The notes under the pieces were generated by a model. It had not been told where the DNA came from and made no database searches. It saw only the letters and a list, made by a program, of their open reading frames with translations. Positions 1-11,545 of a stretch of DNA of 23,021 bases are shown here, piece after piece (the first letter of the stretch is position 1; each line of letters opens with the position of its first letter). Origin of the DNA: Saccoglossus kowalevskii (Eukaryota > Hemichordata > Enteropneusta > Harrimaniidae); assembly GCF_000003605.2 (NCBI RefSeq), contig NW_003146523.1, positions 1-23,021 on the forward strand. The letters run 5' to 3'. Both the position numbers and the translations under genes were made by a program.

Positions 1-20
1 GTTCATCACCATCACACACA
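1..20. other. Atypical left-edge sequence
   Basis: The first bases, GTTCATCACCATCAC, do not match the usual TTTCCCATCACAC phase: there is a G and an extra CATCAC-like step. It may be a degenerate first monomer, the array boundary, or a rearranged unit. Twenty bases are too few to decide. Confidence 0.4.
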
Positions 21-627
21 ACGACCATTTATTTCCCATCACACACAACGACCATTTATTTCCCATCACACACAACGACCATTTATTTCCCATCACACAC
101 ACTGACCAATTATTTCCCATCACACACACTGACCAATTATTTCCCATCACACACACTGACCATTTATTTCCCATCACACACACTGACCATTTATTTCCCA
201 TCACACACACTGACCATTTATTTCCCATCACACACACTGACCATTTATTTCCCATCACACACACTGACCATTTATTTCCCATCACACACACTGACCATTT
301 ATTTCCCATCACACACACTGACCATTTATTTCCCATCCCACACACTGACTATTTATTTCCCATCCCACACACCGACCATTTATTTCCCATCACACACACC
401 GACCATTTATTTCCCATCACACACACCGACCATTTATTTCCCATCACACACACCGACCATTTATTTCCCATCACACACACCGCCCATTCATTTCCCATCA
501 CACACACCGCCCATTCATTTCCCATCACACACCGACCATTCATTTCCCATCACACACACCGCCCATTTATTTCCCATCACACACCAACCATTCATTTCCC
601 ATCACACACACCGACCATTCATTTCCC
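21..627. repeat. Run of A-, T-, C- and P-units with two CATCCCAC units
   Basis: Three A-units are followed by T-units, the first two with CCAATTATT instead of CCATTTATT. Two units with CATCCCAC (A to C in the CA tract, near 334 and 361) come next, then four C-units, P-units, a shortened CACACCGACC unit and CACCAACC. The order CATCCC, C-units, P-P, short CACACCGACC, P, CACCAACC recurs at about 1,000-1,370 and, in altered form, about 10,910-11,220, so these are paralogous blocks. No gene content. Confidence 0.9.
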
Positions 628-890
628 ATCACACATACTGCCCATTCATTTCCCATCACACACACTGCCCATTCATTTCCTATCACACACACCGCCCATT
701 CATTTCCCATCACACACAACGACCATTCATTTCTCATCACACACAACGACCATTCATTTCTCATCACACACAACGACCATTCATTTTCCTATCACACACC
801 GACCATTCATTTCTCATAACACACACACCTACCATTCATTACCTATCACACATACCACCCATTCATTTCCCATCACACACAACGACCATT
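628..890. repeat. Divergent alpha cassette, copy 1
   Basis: Ordered odd monomers: two CTGCCC units, CCTATC-CCGCCC, AACGACC with TCTCATC twice, AACGACC with TTTTCCTATC, short CACACCGACC, CTCATAACAC...CCTACC, ATTACCTATC, and CACATACCACCC. This copy has a second TCTCATC unit and TCTCATAAC where others have CCCATAAC. It ends in ATACCACCC (CpA) rather than the more common ATACCGCCC (CpG). Confidence 0.85.
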
Positions 891-1943
891 TATTTCCCAT
901 CACACACACTGACCATTTATTTCCCATCACACACACTGACCATTTATTTCCCATCACACACACTGACCATTTATTTCCCATCACACACACTGACCATTTA
1001 TTTCCCATCCCACACACTGACCATTTATTTCCCATCCCACACACTGACCATTTATTTCCCATCCCACACACTGACCATTTATTTCCCATCACACACACCG
1101 ACCATTTATTTCCCATCACACACACCGACCATTTATTTCCCATCACACACACAGACCATTTATTTCCCATCACACACACCGCCCATTCATTTCCCATCAC
1201 ACACACCGCCCATTCATTTCCCATCACACACCGACCATTCATTTCCCATCACACACACCGCCCATTTATTTCCCATCACACACACCGACCATTTATTTTC
1301 CATCACACACACCGACCATTTATTTCCCATCACACACACCGACCATTCATTTCCCATCACACACCAACCATTCATTTCCCATCACACACACCGACCATTC
1401 ATTTCCCATCACACACACCGACCATTCATTTCCCATCACACACACCGACCATTCATTTCCCATCACACACACCGACCATTCATTTCCCATCACACACACC
1501 GACCATTTATTTCCCATCACACACACCGACCATTCATATCCCATCACACACACCGACCATTCATTTCCCATCACACACACCGACCATTCATTTCCCATCA
1601 CACACACCGACCATTCATTTCCCATCACACACACCGACCATTCATTTCCCATCACACACACCGACCATTCATTTCCCATCACACACACCGCCCATTTATT
1701 TCCCATCACACACACCGCCCATTCATTTCCCATCACACACAACGACCATTCATTTCCCATCACACACAACGACCATTTATTTCCCATCACACACACCGAC
1801 CATTTATTTCCCATCACACACACCGACCATTTATTTCCCATCACACACACCGACCATTTATTTCCCATCACACACACCGACCATTCATTTCCCATCACAC
1901 ACACCGACCATTCATTTCCCATCACACACATTGCCCATTTATT
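891..1943. repeat. T-run with three CATCCCAC units, then long C-unit run
   Basis: T-units lead into three CATCCCAC units (1006, 1033, 1060), then C-units, P-units and a CACCAACC unit (1364). A run of TTCATTT C-units follows, with the rare CATTCATATCCC unit at 1531, two A-units near 1,740-1,770, and more C-units. The CACCAACC-to-CATATCCC module is repeated exactly 15,840 bp downstream and, two units shorter, near 11,267-11,380. Confidence 0.9.
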
Positions 1944-2335
1944 TCCCATCACACACACCTACCATTCATTACCTATCACACATACCGCCCATTCATTTCC
2001 CATCACACACAACGACCATTTATTTCCCATCACACACACTTACCATTCATTTCCCATCACCCACACCGACCATTCATTTCCCATCACCCACACCGACCAT
2101 TCATTTCCTATCACACACACCGCCCATTCATTTCCCATCACACACAACGACCATTCATTTCTCATCACACACAACGACCATTCATTTCCTATCACACACC
2201 GACCATTCATTTCCCATAACACACACCTACCATTCATTACCTATCACACATACCGCCCATTCATTTCCCATCACACACAACGACCATTTATTTCCCTTAA
2301 CACACACCTACCATTCATTACCTATCACACACGAC
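1944..2335. repeat. Alpha cassette, copy 2, with CCCTTAACAC extension
   Basis: Contains three ATTACCTATC units. The first is followed by an A-unit, CTTACC, two CACCCACACCGACC units, CCTATC-CCGCCC, two AACGACC units (TCTCATC, then CCTATC), short CACACCGACC and CATAACACACACCTACC. A distinctive CCCTTAACAC...CCTACC...ATTACCTATC unit then leads into the A-run. The same series is found at 13,751, 17,421 and 21,197. Confidence 0.88.
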
Positions 2336-2490
2336 CATTTATTTCCCATCACACACAACGACCATTTATTTCCCATCACACACAACGACCATTTATTTCC
2401 CATCACACACAACGACCATTTATTTCCCATCACACACAACGACCATTTATTTCCCATCACACACAACGACCATTTATTTCCCATCATCAC
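2336..2490. repeat. A-unit run ending in CCCATCATCAC
   Basis: With the short CACGACC unit at the junction there are six AACGACC-type units, then a 30-bp unit carrying CCCATCATCAC (starting 2480). The equivalent runs at 14,046, 17,746 and 21,516 have five units each, so this copy differs by exactly one monomer. Confidence 0.9.
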
Positions 2491-3474
2491 ACACACTGAC
2501 CATTTATTTCCCATCACACACACTGACCATTTATTTCCATCACACACACTGACCATTTATTTCCCATCACACACACTGACCATTTATTTCCCATCACACA
2601 CACTGACCATTTATTTCCCATCACACACACCGACCATTCATTTCCCATCACACACACCGCCCATTTATTTCCCATCACACACACTGACCATTTATTTCCC
2701 ATCACACACACTGACCATTTATTTCCCATCACACACACTGACCATTTATTTCCCATCACACACACTGACCATTTATTTCCCATCACACACACTGACCATT
2801 TATTTCCCATCACACACACTGACCATTTATTTCCCATCACACACACTGACCATTTATTTCCCATCACACACACTGACCATTTATTTCCCATCACACACAC
2901 CGACCATTCATTTCCCATCACACACACTGACCATTTATTTCCCATCACACACACCGACCATTCATATCCCATCACACACACTGACCATTCATTTCCCATC
3001 ACACACACCGACCATTCATTTCCCATCACACACACCGACCATTCATTTCCCATCACACACACCGACCATTTATTTCCCATCACACACACTGACCATTCAT
3101 TTCCCATCACACACACTGACCATTTATTTCCCATCACACACACTGACCATTTATTTCCCATCACACACACTGACCATTTATTTCCCATCACACACACTGA
3201 CCATTTATTTCCCATCACACACACCGACCATTTATTTCCCATCACACACACCGACCATTTATTTCCCATCACACACACCGACCATTTATTTCCCATCACA
3301 CACACCGACCATTTATTTCCCATCACACACACCGACCATTTATTTCCCATCACACACACCGACCATTCATTTCCCATCACACACACCTACCATTCATTTC
3401 CCATCACACACACCGACCATTCATTTCCCATCACACACACCGACCATTCATTTCCCATCACACACAGCGACCAT
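2491..3474. repeat. Mixed T- and C-unit runs
   Basis: T-units (one 26-bp unit with TTTCCATC near 2,535) are broken by a C-unit and a P-unit near 2,630-2,660. More T-units follow, then an alternating T/C stretch with CATTCATATCCC near 2,961, T-units, and C-units. It ends with a rare CACAGCGACC unit (GCGA at 3467), which occurs otherwise only at 4627. No gene content. Confidence 0.9.
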
Positions 3475-3815
3475 TCATTTCCCATAACACACACACCTAC
3501 CATTCATTACCTATCACACATACCGCCCATTCATTTCCCATCACACACAACGACCATTTATTTCCCATCACACACACTTACCATTCATTTCCCATCACCC
3601 ACACCGACCATTCATTTCCCATCACACACACTGCCCATTCATTTCCTATCACACACACCGCCCATTCATTTCCCATCACACACGACCATTCATTTCTCAT
3701 CACACACAACGACCATTCATTTCCTATCACACACCGACCATTCATTTCCCATAACACACACACCTACCATTCATTACCTATCACACATACCACCCATTCA
3801 TTTCCCATCACACAC
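3475..3815. repeat. Alpha cassette, copy 3 (first half of 1.16-kb duplication)
   Basis: CATAACAC-CCTACC, ATTACCTATC, ATACCGCCC, A-unit, CTTACC, CACCCACACCGACC, CTGCCC, CCTATC-CCGCCC, a CACACGACC unit lacking 3 bp, AACGACC-CCTATC, CACACCGACC, then a second CATAAC/ATTACC pair ending in ATACCACCC. The 3-bp loss separates it from its sister copy at about 4,640. Confidence 0.88.
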
Positions 3816-3944
3816 AACGACCATTTATTTCCCATCACACACACTGACCATTTATTTCCCATCACACACACTGACCATTTATTTCCCATCACACACACTG
3901 ACCATTTATTTCCCATCACACACACTGACCATTTATTTCCCATC
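3816..3944. repeat. Short T-unit run
   Basis: One A-unit and four T-units link an alpha cassette to a beta cassette. The corresponding stretch 1.14 kb downstream has five T-units. Confidence 0.9.
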
Positions 3945-4290
3945 ACACACACCTACCATTCATTTCCCATCACACACACCTACCATTCATTTCCCAACAC
4001 ACACACTTTCCATTCATTTACCATCACACACACTTTCCATTCATTTCCCATCACCCACACCGACCATTCATTTCCCATCACACACACTGCCAATTCATTT
4101 CCTATCACACACACCGCCCATTCATTTCCCATCACACACAACGACCATTCATTTCTCATCACACACAACGACCATTCATTTCCTATCACACACCGACCAT
4201 TCATTTCCCATAACACACACACCTACCATTCATTACCTATCACACATACCGCCCATTCATTTCCCATCACACACAACGACCATTTATTTC
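3945..4290. repeat. Beta cassette, copy 1
   Basis: Two CCTACC units, CCCAACAC, CTTTCC with TTTACCATC, CTTTCC, CACCCACACCGACC, CTGCCAATTC, CCTATC-CCGCCC, AACGACC-TCTCATC, AACGACC-CCTATC, CACACCGACC, CATAACAC-CCTACC, ATTACCTATC, ATACCGCCC. The CCTACC and CTTTCC units have no G at all on the plus strand. This is the fullest form of the higher-order unit. Confidence 0.88.
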
Positions 4291-4639
4291 CCATCACACA
4301 CACTTACCATTCATTTCCCATCACCCACACCGACCATTCATTTCCCATCACACACACTGACCATTTATTTCCCATCACACACACTGACCATTTATTTCCC
4401 ATCACACACACCGACCATTTATTTCCCATCACACACACCGACCATTTATTTCCCATCACACACACCGACCATTTATTTCCCATCACACACACCGACCATT
4501 TATTTCCCATCACACACACCGACCATTTATTTCCCATCACACACACCGACCATTCATTTCCCATCACACACACCGACCATTCATTTCCCATCACACACAC
4601 CGACCATTCATTTCCCATCACACACAGCGACCATTCATT
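4291..4639. repeat. T- then C-unit run
   Basis: After CTTACC and CACCCACACCGACC there are T-units and C-units, shifting from TTTATTT to TTCATTT towards the right, ending in the CACAGCGACC unit at 4627. The right part matches the end of the run before 3475. Confidence 0.9.
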
Positions 4640-4950
4640 TCCCATAACACACACACCTACCATTCATTACCTATCACACATACCGCCCATTCATTTCCCA
4701 TCACACACAACGACCATTTATTTCCCATCACACACACTTACCATTCATTTCCCATCACCCACACCGACCATTCATTTCCCATCACACACACTGCCCATTC
4801 ATTTCCTATCACACACACCGCCCATTCATTTCCCATCACACACAACGACCATTCATTTCCTATCACACACCGACCATTCATTTCCCATAACACACACACC
4901 TACCATTCATTACCTATCACACATACCACCCATTCATTTCCCATCACACA
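4640..4950. repeat. Alpha cassette, copy 4 (second half of 1.16-kb duplication)
   Basis: Same unit order as the cassette at 3475 and the same ATACCACCC ending. It lacks one whole monomer (the AACGACC-TCTCATC unit) but keeps the 3 bp lost in the sister copy. Confidence 0.88.
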
Positions 4951-5104
4951 CAACGACCATTTATTTCCCATCACACACACTGACCATTTATTTCCCATCA
5001 CACACACTGACCATTTATTTCCCATCACACACACTGACCATTTATTTCCCATCACACACACTGACCATTTATTTCCCATCACACACACTGACCATTTATT
5101 TCCC
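4951..5104. repeat. Short T-unit run
   Basis: Five T-units after an A-unit, one more than in the sister copy at 3816. Confidence 0.9.
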
Positions 5105-5345
5105 ATCACACACACCTACCATTCATTTCCCATCACACACACCTACCATTCATTTCCCAACACACACACACTTTCCATTCATTTACCATCACACACACTT
5201 TCCATTCATTTCCCATCACCCACACCGACCATTCATTTCCCATCACACACACTGCCAATTCATTTCCTATCACACACACCGCCCATTCATTTCCCATCAC
5301 CCACACCGACCATTCATTTCCCATCACACACACCGACCATTTATT
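5105..5345. repeat. Beta cassette, truncated
   Basis: CCTACC units, CCCAACAC with a CA tract 2 bp longer than at 4,001, two CTTTCC units, CACCCACACCGACC, CTGCCAATTC, CCTATC-CCGCCC. It then jumps to a second CACCCACACCGACC and C-units. The AACGACC/TCTCATC and CATAAC/ATTACC parts are missing. Confidence 0.85.
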
Positions 5346-5487
5346 TCCCATCACACACACTGACCATTTATTTCTTTTTCACACACACTGACCATTTATT
5401 TCCCATCACACACACTGACCATTTATTTCCCATCACACACACTGGCCATTTATTTCCCATCACACACACTGACCATTTATTTCCCAT
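5346..5487. repeat. T-units with one abnormal TTTCTTTTTCAC unit and a CTGGCC unit
   Basis: One unit has TTTCTTTTTCAC (5371-5382) where all others have TTTCCCATCAC, a unique variant in the window. A CTGGCC unit (CTGG at 5442) and one normal T-unit precede the CACGCAC block, the same arrangement as at 19,899 and 22,436. Confidence 0.9.
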
Positions 5488-5757
5488 CACGCACACTGAC
5501 CATTTATTTCCCATCACGCACACTGACCATTTATTTCCCATCACGCACACTGACCATTTATTTCCCATCACGCACACTGACCATTTATTTCCCATCACGC
5601 ACACTGACCATTTATTTCCCATCACGCACACTGACCATTTATTTCCCATCACGCACACTGACCATTTATTTCCCATCACGCACACTGACCATTTATTTCC
5701 CATCACGCACACTGACCATTTATTTCCCATCACGCACACTGACCATTTATTTCCCAT
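5488..5757. repeat. Ten-unit CACGCAC block, copy 1
   Basis: Ten consecutive T-units carry CATCACGCACAC in place of CATCACACACAC, adding a CpG to each unit. The first CACG starts 46 bp after the CTGG marker. Two other blocks have the same count and spacing. Confidence 0.95.
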
Positions 5758-6544
5758 CACACACACTGACCATTTATTTCCCATCACACACACTGACCAT
5801 TTATTTCCCATCACACACACTGACCATTTATTTCCCATCACACACACGACCATTTATTTCCCATCACACACAACGACCATTTATTTCCCATCACACACAA
5901 CGACCATTTATTTCCCATCATCACACACACTGACCATTTATTTCCCATCACACACACTGACCATTTATTTCCCATCACACACACTGACCATTTATTTCCC
6001 ATCACACACACTGACCATTTATTTCCCATCACACACACTGACCATTTATTTCCCATCACACACACTGACCATTTATTTCCCATCACACACACTGACCATT
6101 TATTTCCCATCACACACACTGACCATTTATTTCCCATCACACACACTGACCATTTATTTCCCATAACACACACCTACCATTCATTACCTATCACACACGA
6201 CCATTTATTTCCCATCACACACAACGACCATTTATTTCCCATCACACACAACGACCATTTATTTCCCATCACACACAACGACCCATTTATTTCCCATCAC
6301 ACACAACGACCATTTATTTCCCATCACACACAACGACCAATTATTTCCCATCACACACAACGACCATTTATTTCCCATCACACACACTGACCATTTATTT
6401 TCCCATCACACACACTGACCATTATTTTCCCATCACACACACTGACCATTTATTTCCCATCACACACACTGACCATTTATTTCCCATCACACACACTGAC
6501 CATTTATTTCCCATCACACACACTGACCATTTATTTCCCATCAC
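5758..6544. repeat. T-run, A-units, T-run, CATAAC/ATTACC remnant, A-run, T-run
   Basis: T-units pass into three A-units and a CCCATCATCAC unit (5914), then more T-units. A remnant of the cassette end (CATAACACACACCTACC, ATTACCTATCACACACGACC, about 6,162-6,200) is followed by A-units and T-units. Single-base indels cluster at about 6,280-6,430 (extra C in CGACCCATTT, CCATTATTTTCCC). These could be real or sequencing errors. Confidence 0.88.
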
Positions 6545-6875
6545 ACACACCTACCATTCATTTCCCAACACACACACACCTACCATTCATTTCCCAACAC
6601 ACACACTTTCCATTCATTTCCCATCACCCACACTTTCCATTCATTTCCCATCACACACACTGCCCATTCATTTCCCATCACACACACCGCCCATTCATTT
6701 CCTATCACACACACTGCCCATTCATTTCCCATCACACACAACGACCATTCATTTCTCATCACACACAACGACCATTCATTTCCTATCACACACTGACCAT
6801 TCATTTCCCATAACACACACACCTACCATTCATTACCTATCACACATACCGCCCATTCATTTCCCATCACACACA
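6545..6875. repeat. Beta cassette, variant with CACCCACACTTTCC
   Basis: CCTACC, CCCAACAC, CCTACC, CCCAACAC and CTTTCC, then CACCCACACTTTCC where other copies have TTTACCATC with CTTTCC. Next come CTGCCC, CCGCCC, CCTATC-CTGCCC, AACGACC-TCTCATC, AACGACC-CCTATC, CACACTGACC, CATAACAC-CCTACC, ATTACCTATC, ATACCGCCC. The CpG sites in the CTGCCC and CACACTGACC units appear as TpG here. Confidence 0.87.
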
Positions 6876-7789
6876 ACGACCATTTATTTCCCATCACACA
6901 CAACGACCATTTATTTCCCATCACACACAACGACCATTTATTTCCCATCACACACACTGACCAATTATTTCCCATCACACACACTGACCATTTATTTCCC
7001 ATCACACACACTGACCATTTATTTCCCATCACACACACTGACCATTTATTTCCCATCACACACACTGACCATTTATTTCCCATCACACACACTGACCATT
7101 TATTTCCCATCCCACACACTGACCATTTATTTCCCATCCCACACACTGACCATTTATTTCCCATCACACACACCGACCATTTATTTCCCATCACACACAC
7201 CGACCATTTATTTCCCATCACACACACTGACCATTTATTTCCCATCACACACACTGACCATTTATTTCCCATCACACACACTGACCATTTATTTCCCATC
7301 ACACACACTGACCATTTATTTCCCATCACACACACTGACCATTTATTTCCCATCACACACACTGACCATTTATTTCCCATCACACACACTGACCATTTAT
7401 TTCCCATCACACGCACTGACCATTTATTTCCCATCACACGCACTGACCATTTATTTCCCATCACACACACTGACCATTTATTTCCCATCACACACACTGA
7501 CCATTTATTTCCCATCACACACACTGACCATTTATTTCCCATCACACACACTGACCATTTATTTCCCATCACACACACTGACCATTTATTTCCCATCACA
7601 CACACTGACCATTTATTTCCCATCACACACACCGACCATTTATTTCCCATCACACACACCGACCATTTATTTCCCATCACACACACCGACCATTTATTTC
7701 CCATCACACACACCGACCATTTATTTCCCATCACACACACCGACCATTTATTTCCCATCACACACACCGACCATTCATTTCCCATCACA
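6876..7789. repeat. Long A-, T- and C-unit run
   Basis: Three A-units are followed by 25 units from 6957 to 7632. These are mostly T-units, with two CATCCCAC units (7108, 7135), two C-units and two CATCACACGCAC units near 7,409-7,442. C-units follow, changing from TTTATTT to TTCATTT at the right. The CACACGCAC position differs from the CACGCAC of the ten-unit blocks, so it arose separately. Confidence 0.92.
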
Positions 7790-8069
7790 CACACCTACCA
7801 TTCATTTCCCATCACACACACCGACCATTCATTTCCCATCACACACACCGACCATTCATTTCCCATAACACACACACCTACCATTCATTACCTATCACAC
7901 ATACCGCCCATTCATTTTCCATCACACACAACGACCATTTATTTCCCATCACACACACTGACCATTTATTTCCCATCACCCACACTGACCATTTATTTCC
8001 CATCACACACACTGACCATTTATTTCCCATCACACATACTGACCATTTATTTCCCATCACACACACCTA
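7790..8069. repeat. CATAAC/ATTACC cassette end and T-run
   Basis: CCTACC and two C-units precede CATAACAC-CCTACC, ATTACCTATC and ATACCGCCC with TTTTCCATC. An A-unit and five T-units follow, one with CACCCACACTGACC and one with CACATACTGACC. Matches the A/T link between cassettes at 3816, 4951 and 18,226. Confidence 0.87.
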
Positions 8070-8410
8070 CCATTCATTTCCCATCACACACACCTACCAT
8101 TCATTTCCCAACACACACACTTTCCATTCATTTACCATCACACACACTTTCCATTCATTTCCCATCACCCACACCGACCATTCATTTCCTATCACACACA
8201 CTGCCAATTCATTTCCTATCACACACACCGCCCATTCATTTCCATTCACACACAACGACCAATCATTTCTCATCACACACAACGACCATTCATTTCCTAT
8301 CACACACCGACCATTCATTTCCCATAACACACACACCTACCATTCATTACCTATCACACATACCGCCCATTCATTTCCCATCACACACAACGACCATTTA
8401 TTTCCCATCA
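8070..8410. repeat. Beta cassette, copy at 8.1 kb
   Basis: Complete beta order as at 3945, with private changes: CCTATC in place of CCCATC before CTGCCAATTC, TTTCCATTCACAC, and CCAATCATTTCTC. These are mutations after this copy separated from the others. Confidence 0.88.
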
Positions 8411-8790
8411 CACACACTTACCATTCATTTCCCATCACCCACACCGACCATTCATTTCCTATCACACACACCGCCCATTCATTTCCCATCACACACAACG
8501 ACCATTCATTTCTCATCACACACAACGACCATTCATTTCCTATCACACACCGACCATTCATTTCCCATAACACCCACACCGACCATTCATTTCCCATCAC
8601 CCACACCGACCATTCATTTCCCATCACACACACTGCCCATTCATTTCCTATCACACACACCGCCCATTCATTTCCCATCACACACAACGACCATTCATTT
8701 CTCATCACACACAACGACCATTCATTTCCTATCACACACCGACCATTCATTTTCTCATAACACACACACCAACCATTCATTTCCCATCAC
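8411..8790. repeat. Two alpha cassettes joined at a hybrid unit
   Basis: CTTACC and CACCCACACCGACC start a first series (CCGCCC, two AACGACC units, CACACCGACC). It ends in CATAACACCCACACCGACC (8567-8585), which fuses the CATAACAC unit of the cassette end to the CACCCACACCGACC unit of the cassette start. A second full series follows, ending TTTTCTCATAACACACACACC. Confidence 0.87.
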
Positions 8791-9269
8791 ACACACCGAC
8801 CATTCATTTCCCATCACACACACCGACCATTCATTTCCCATCACACACACCGACCATTTATTTCCCATCACACACAACGACCATTTATTTCCCATCACAC
8901 ACACCGACCATTTATTTCCCATCACACACACCGACCATTTATTTCCCATCACACACACCGACCATTTATTTCCCATCACACACACCGACCATTCATTTCC
9001 CATCACACACACCGACCATTCATTTCCCATCACACACACCGCCCATTCATTTCCCATCACACACACCGACCATTCATTTCCCATCACACACACCGACCAT
9101 TTATTTCCCATCACACACACTGACCATTTATTTCCCATCACACACACTGACCATTTATTTCCCATCACACACACTGACCATTTATTTCCCATCACACACA
9201 CTGACCATTCATTTCCCATCACACACACCAACCATTCATTTCCCATCACACACACCGACCAATCATTTC
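8791..9269. repeat. C-unit run with internal T-units
   Basis: C-units with TTCATTT at both ends and TTTATTT in the middle, one A-unit near 8,878, one P-unit near 9,040, and four T-units at about 9,120-9,210. Ends with CACCAACC and a C-unit with CCAATCATTT. No gene content. Confidence 0.9.
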
Positions 9270-9707
9270 CCATCACACACAACGACCATTCATTTCCTAT
9301 CACACACCGACCATTCATTTCCCATAACACACACACCTACCATTCATTACCTATCACACATACCGCCCATTCATTTCCCATCACACACAACGACTATTTA
9401 TTTCCCATCACACACTTACCATTCATTTCCCATCACCCACACCGACCATTCATTTCCCATCACCCACACCGCCCATTCATTTCCTATCACACACACCGCC
9501 CATTCATTTCCCATCACACACAACGACCATTCATTTCTCATCACACACAACGACCATTCATTTCCTATCACACACCGACCATTCATTTCCCATAACACAC
9601 ACCTACCATTCATTACCTATCACACATACCGCCCATTCATTTCCCATCACACACAACGACCATTTATTTCCCTTAACACACACCTACCATTCATTACCTA
9701 TCACACA
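9270..9707. repeat. Alpha cassettes with CCCTTAACAC extension
   Basis: AACGACC-CCTATC, CACACCGACC, CATAAC/ATTACC/ATACCGCCC. Then a CGACTATTTA unit (9391), a 2-bp-short CACACTTACC, CACCCACACCGACC, CACCCACACCGCCC, CCTATC-CCGCCC, two AACGACC units, CATAACACACACCTACC, ATTACC and CCCTTAACAC. It parallels 17,421 and 21,197 but lacks the later CCCATCATCAC unit. Confidence 0.87.
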
Positions 9708-10540
9708 ACGACCATTTATTTCCCATCACACACAACGACCATTTATTTCCCATCACACACAACGACCATTTATTTCCCATCACACACAACGACCATTTAT
9801 TTCCCATCACACACAACGACCATTTATTTCCCATCACACACAACGACCATTTATTTCCCATCACACACAACGACCATTTATTTCCCATCACACACAACGA
9901 CCATTTATTTCCCATCACACACACTGACCATTTATTTCCCATCACACACACTGACCATTTATTTCCCATCACACACACTGACCATTTATTTCCCATCACA
10001 CACACTGACCATTTATTTCCCATCACACACACTGACCATTTATTTCCCATCACACACACTGACCATTTATTTCCCATCACACACACTGACCATTTATTTC
10101 CCATCACACACACCGACCATTCATTTCCCATCACACACAACGACCATTTATTTCCCATCACACACAACGACCATTTATTTCCCATCACACACAACGACCA
10201 TTTATTTCCCATCACACACAACGACCATTTATTTCCCATCACACACAACGACCATTTATTTCCCATCACACACAACGACCATTTATTTCCCATCACACAC
10301 AACGACCAATTTATTTCTCATCACACACACGACCATTTATTTTCCCATCACACACACGACCATTTATATCCCATCACACACAACGACCATTTATTTCCCA
10401 TCACACACAAGGACCATTTATTTCCCATCACACACAACGACCATTTATTTCCCATCACACATAACGACCATTTATTCCCATCACACACAACGACCATTTA
10501 TTTCTCATCACACACAACGACCATTCATTTCCCATCACAC
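9708..10540. repeat. A-unit runs flanking T-units, with an indel-rich section
   Basis: Eight A-units (9708-9923), seven T-units, one C-unit, then a second A-run. From about 10,300 to 10,500 the A-run is irregular: CCAATTTATTTCTC, CACACACGACC, TTTTCCCATC, CATTTATATCCC, AAGGACC, CATAACGACC and a 26-bp TTTATTCCCATC unit. This is the largest A-unit domain in the window. Confidence 0.9.
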
Positions 10541-11545
10541 ACACTGACCATTTATTTCCCATCACACACACTGACCATTTATTTCCCATCACACACACTG
10601 ACCATTTATTTCCCATCACACACACTGACCATTTATTTCCCATCACACACACTGACCATTTATTTCCCATCACACACACTGACCATTTATTTCCCATCAC
10701 ACACACTGACCATTTATTTCCCATCACACACACTGACCATTTATTTCCCATCACACACACTGACCATTTATTTCCCATCACACACACTGACCATTTATTT
10801 CCCATCACACACACTGACCATTTATTTCCCATCACACACACTGACCATTTATTTCCCATCACACACACTGACCATTTATTTCCCATCACACACACTGACC
10901 ATTTATTTCCCATCCCACACACTGACCATTTATTTCCCATCCCACACACCGACCATTTATTTCCCATCCCACACACCGACCATTTATTTCCCATCACACA
11001 CACCGACCATTTATTTCCCATCACACACACCGACCATTTATTTCCCATCACACACACCAACCATTCATTTCCCATCACACACACCGCCCATTCATTTCCC
11101 ATCACACACCGACCATTCATTTCCCATCACACACACCGCCCATTTATTTCCCATCACACACACCGCCCACTTATTTCCCATCACACACACCGACCATTCA
11201 TTTCCCATCACACACCAACCATTCATTTCCCATCACACACACCGACCATTCATTTCCCATCACACACCAACCATTCATTTCCCATCACACACACCGACCA
11301 TTCATTTCCCATCACACACACCGACCATTCATTTCCCATCACACACACCGACCATTTATTTCCCATCACACACACCGACCATTCATATCCCATCACACAC
11401 ACCGACCATTCATTTCCCATCACACACACCGACCATTCATTTCCCATCACACACACCGACCATTCATTTCCCATCACACACACCGACCATTCATTTCCCA
11501 TCACACACACCGACCATTCATTTCCCATCACACACACCTACCATT
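10541..11545. repeat. T-run, three CATCCCAC units, long C-run
   Basis: Fifteen T-units (first CTG at 10,544), the last of which carries the first of three CATCCCAC units (10,911, 10,938, 10,965). Then come C-units, a CACCAACC unit, P-units, short CACACCGACC, two further CACCAACC units (11,215, 11,267) and C-units with CATTCATATCCC at 11,380. It is the third paralogue of the blocks at 100-650 and 890-1,700. Confidence 0.9.

Noticed and set aside
1931-3487. 518-codon plus-strand open frame (FPITHTDHL / PSHTLTIYF repeats), and similar ones at 11,977-12,615, 15,619-16,713 and 19,263-20,558
   Set aside because: Same period-3 effect. The reading switches between two peptide registers at indel units (for example the CATCATCAC region), which a real protein would not tolerate so freely.
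3945-4290. Beta cassette as an inserted transposable element
   Set aside because: It is built of the same 27-bp monomers with variants. No terminal inverted repeats, target-site duplication, tRNA-like head or coding sequence is seen.
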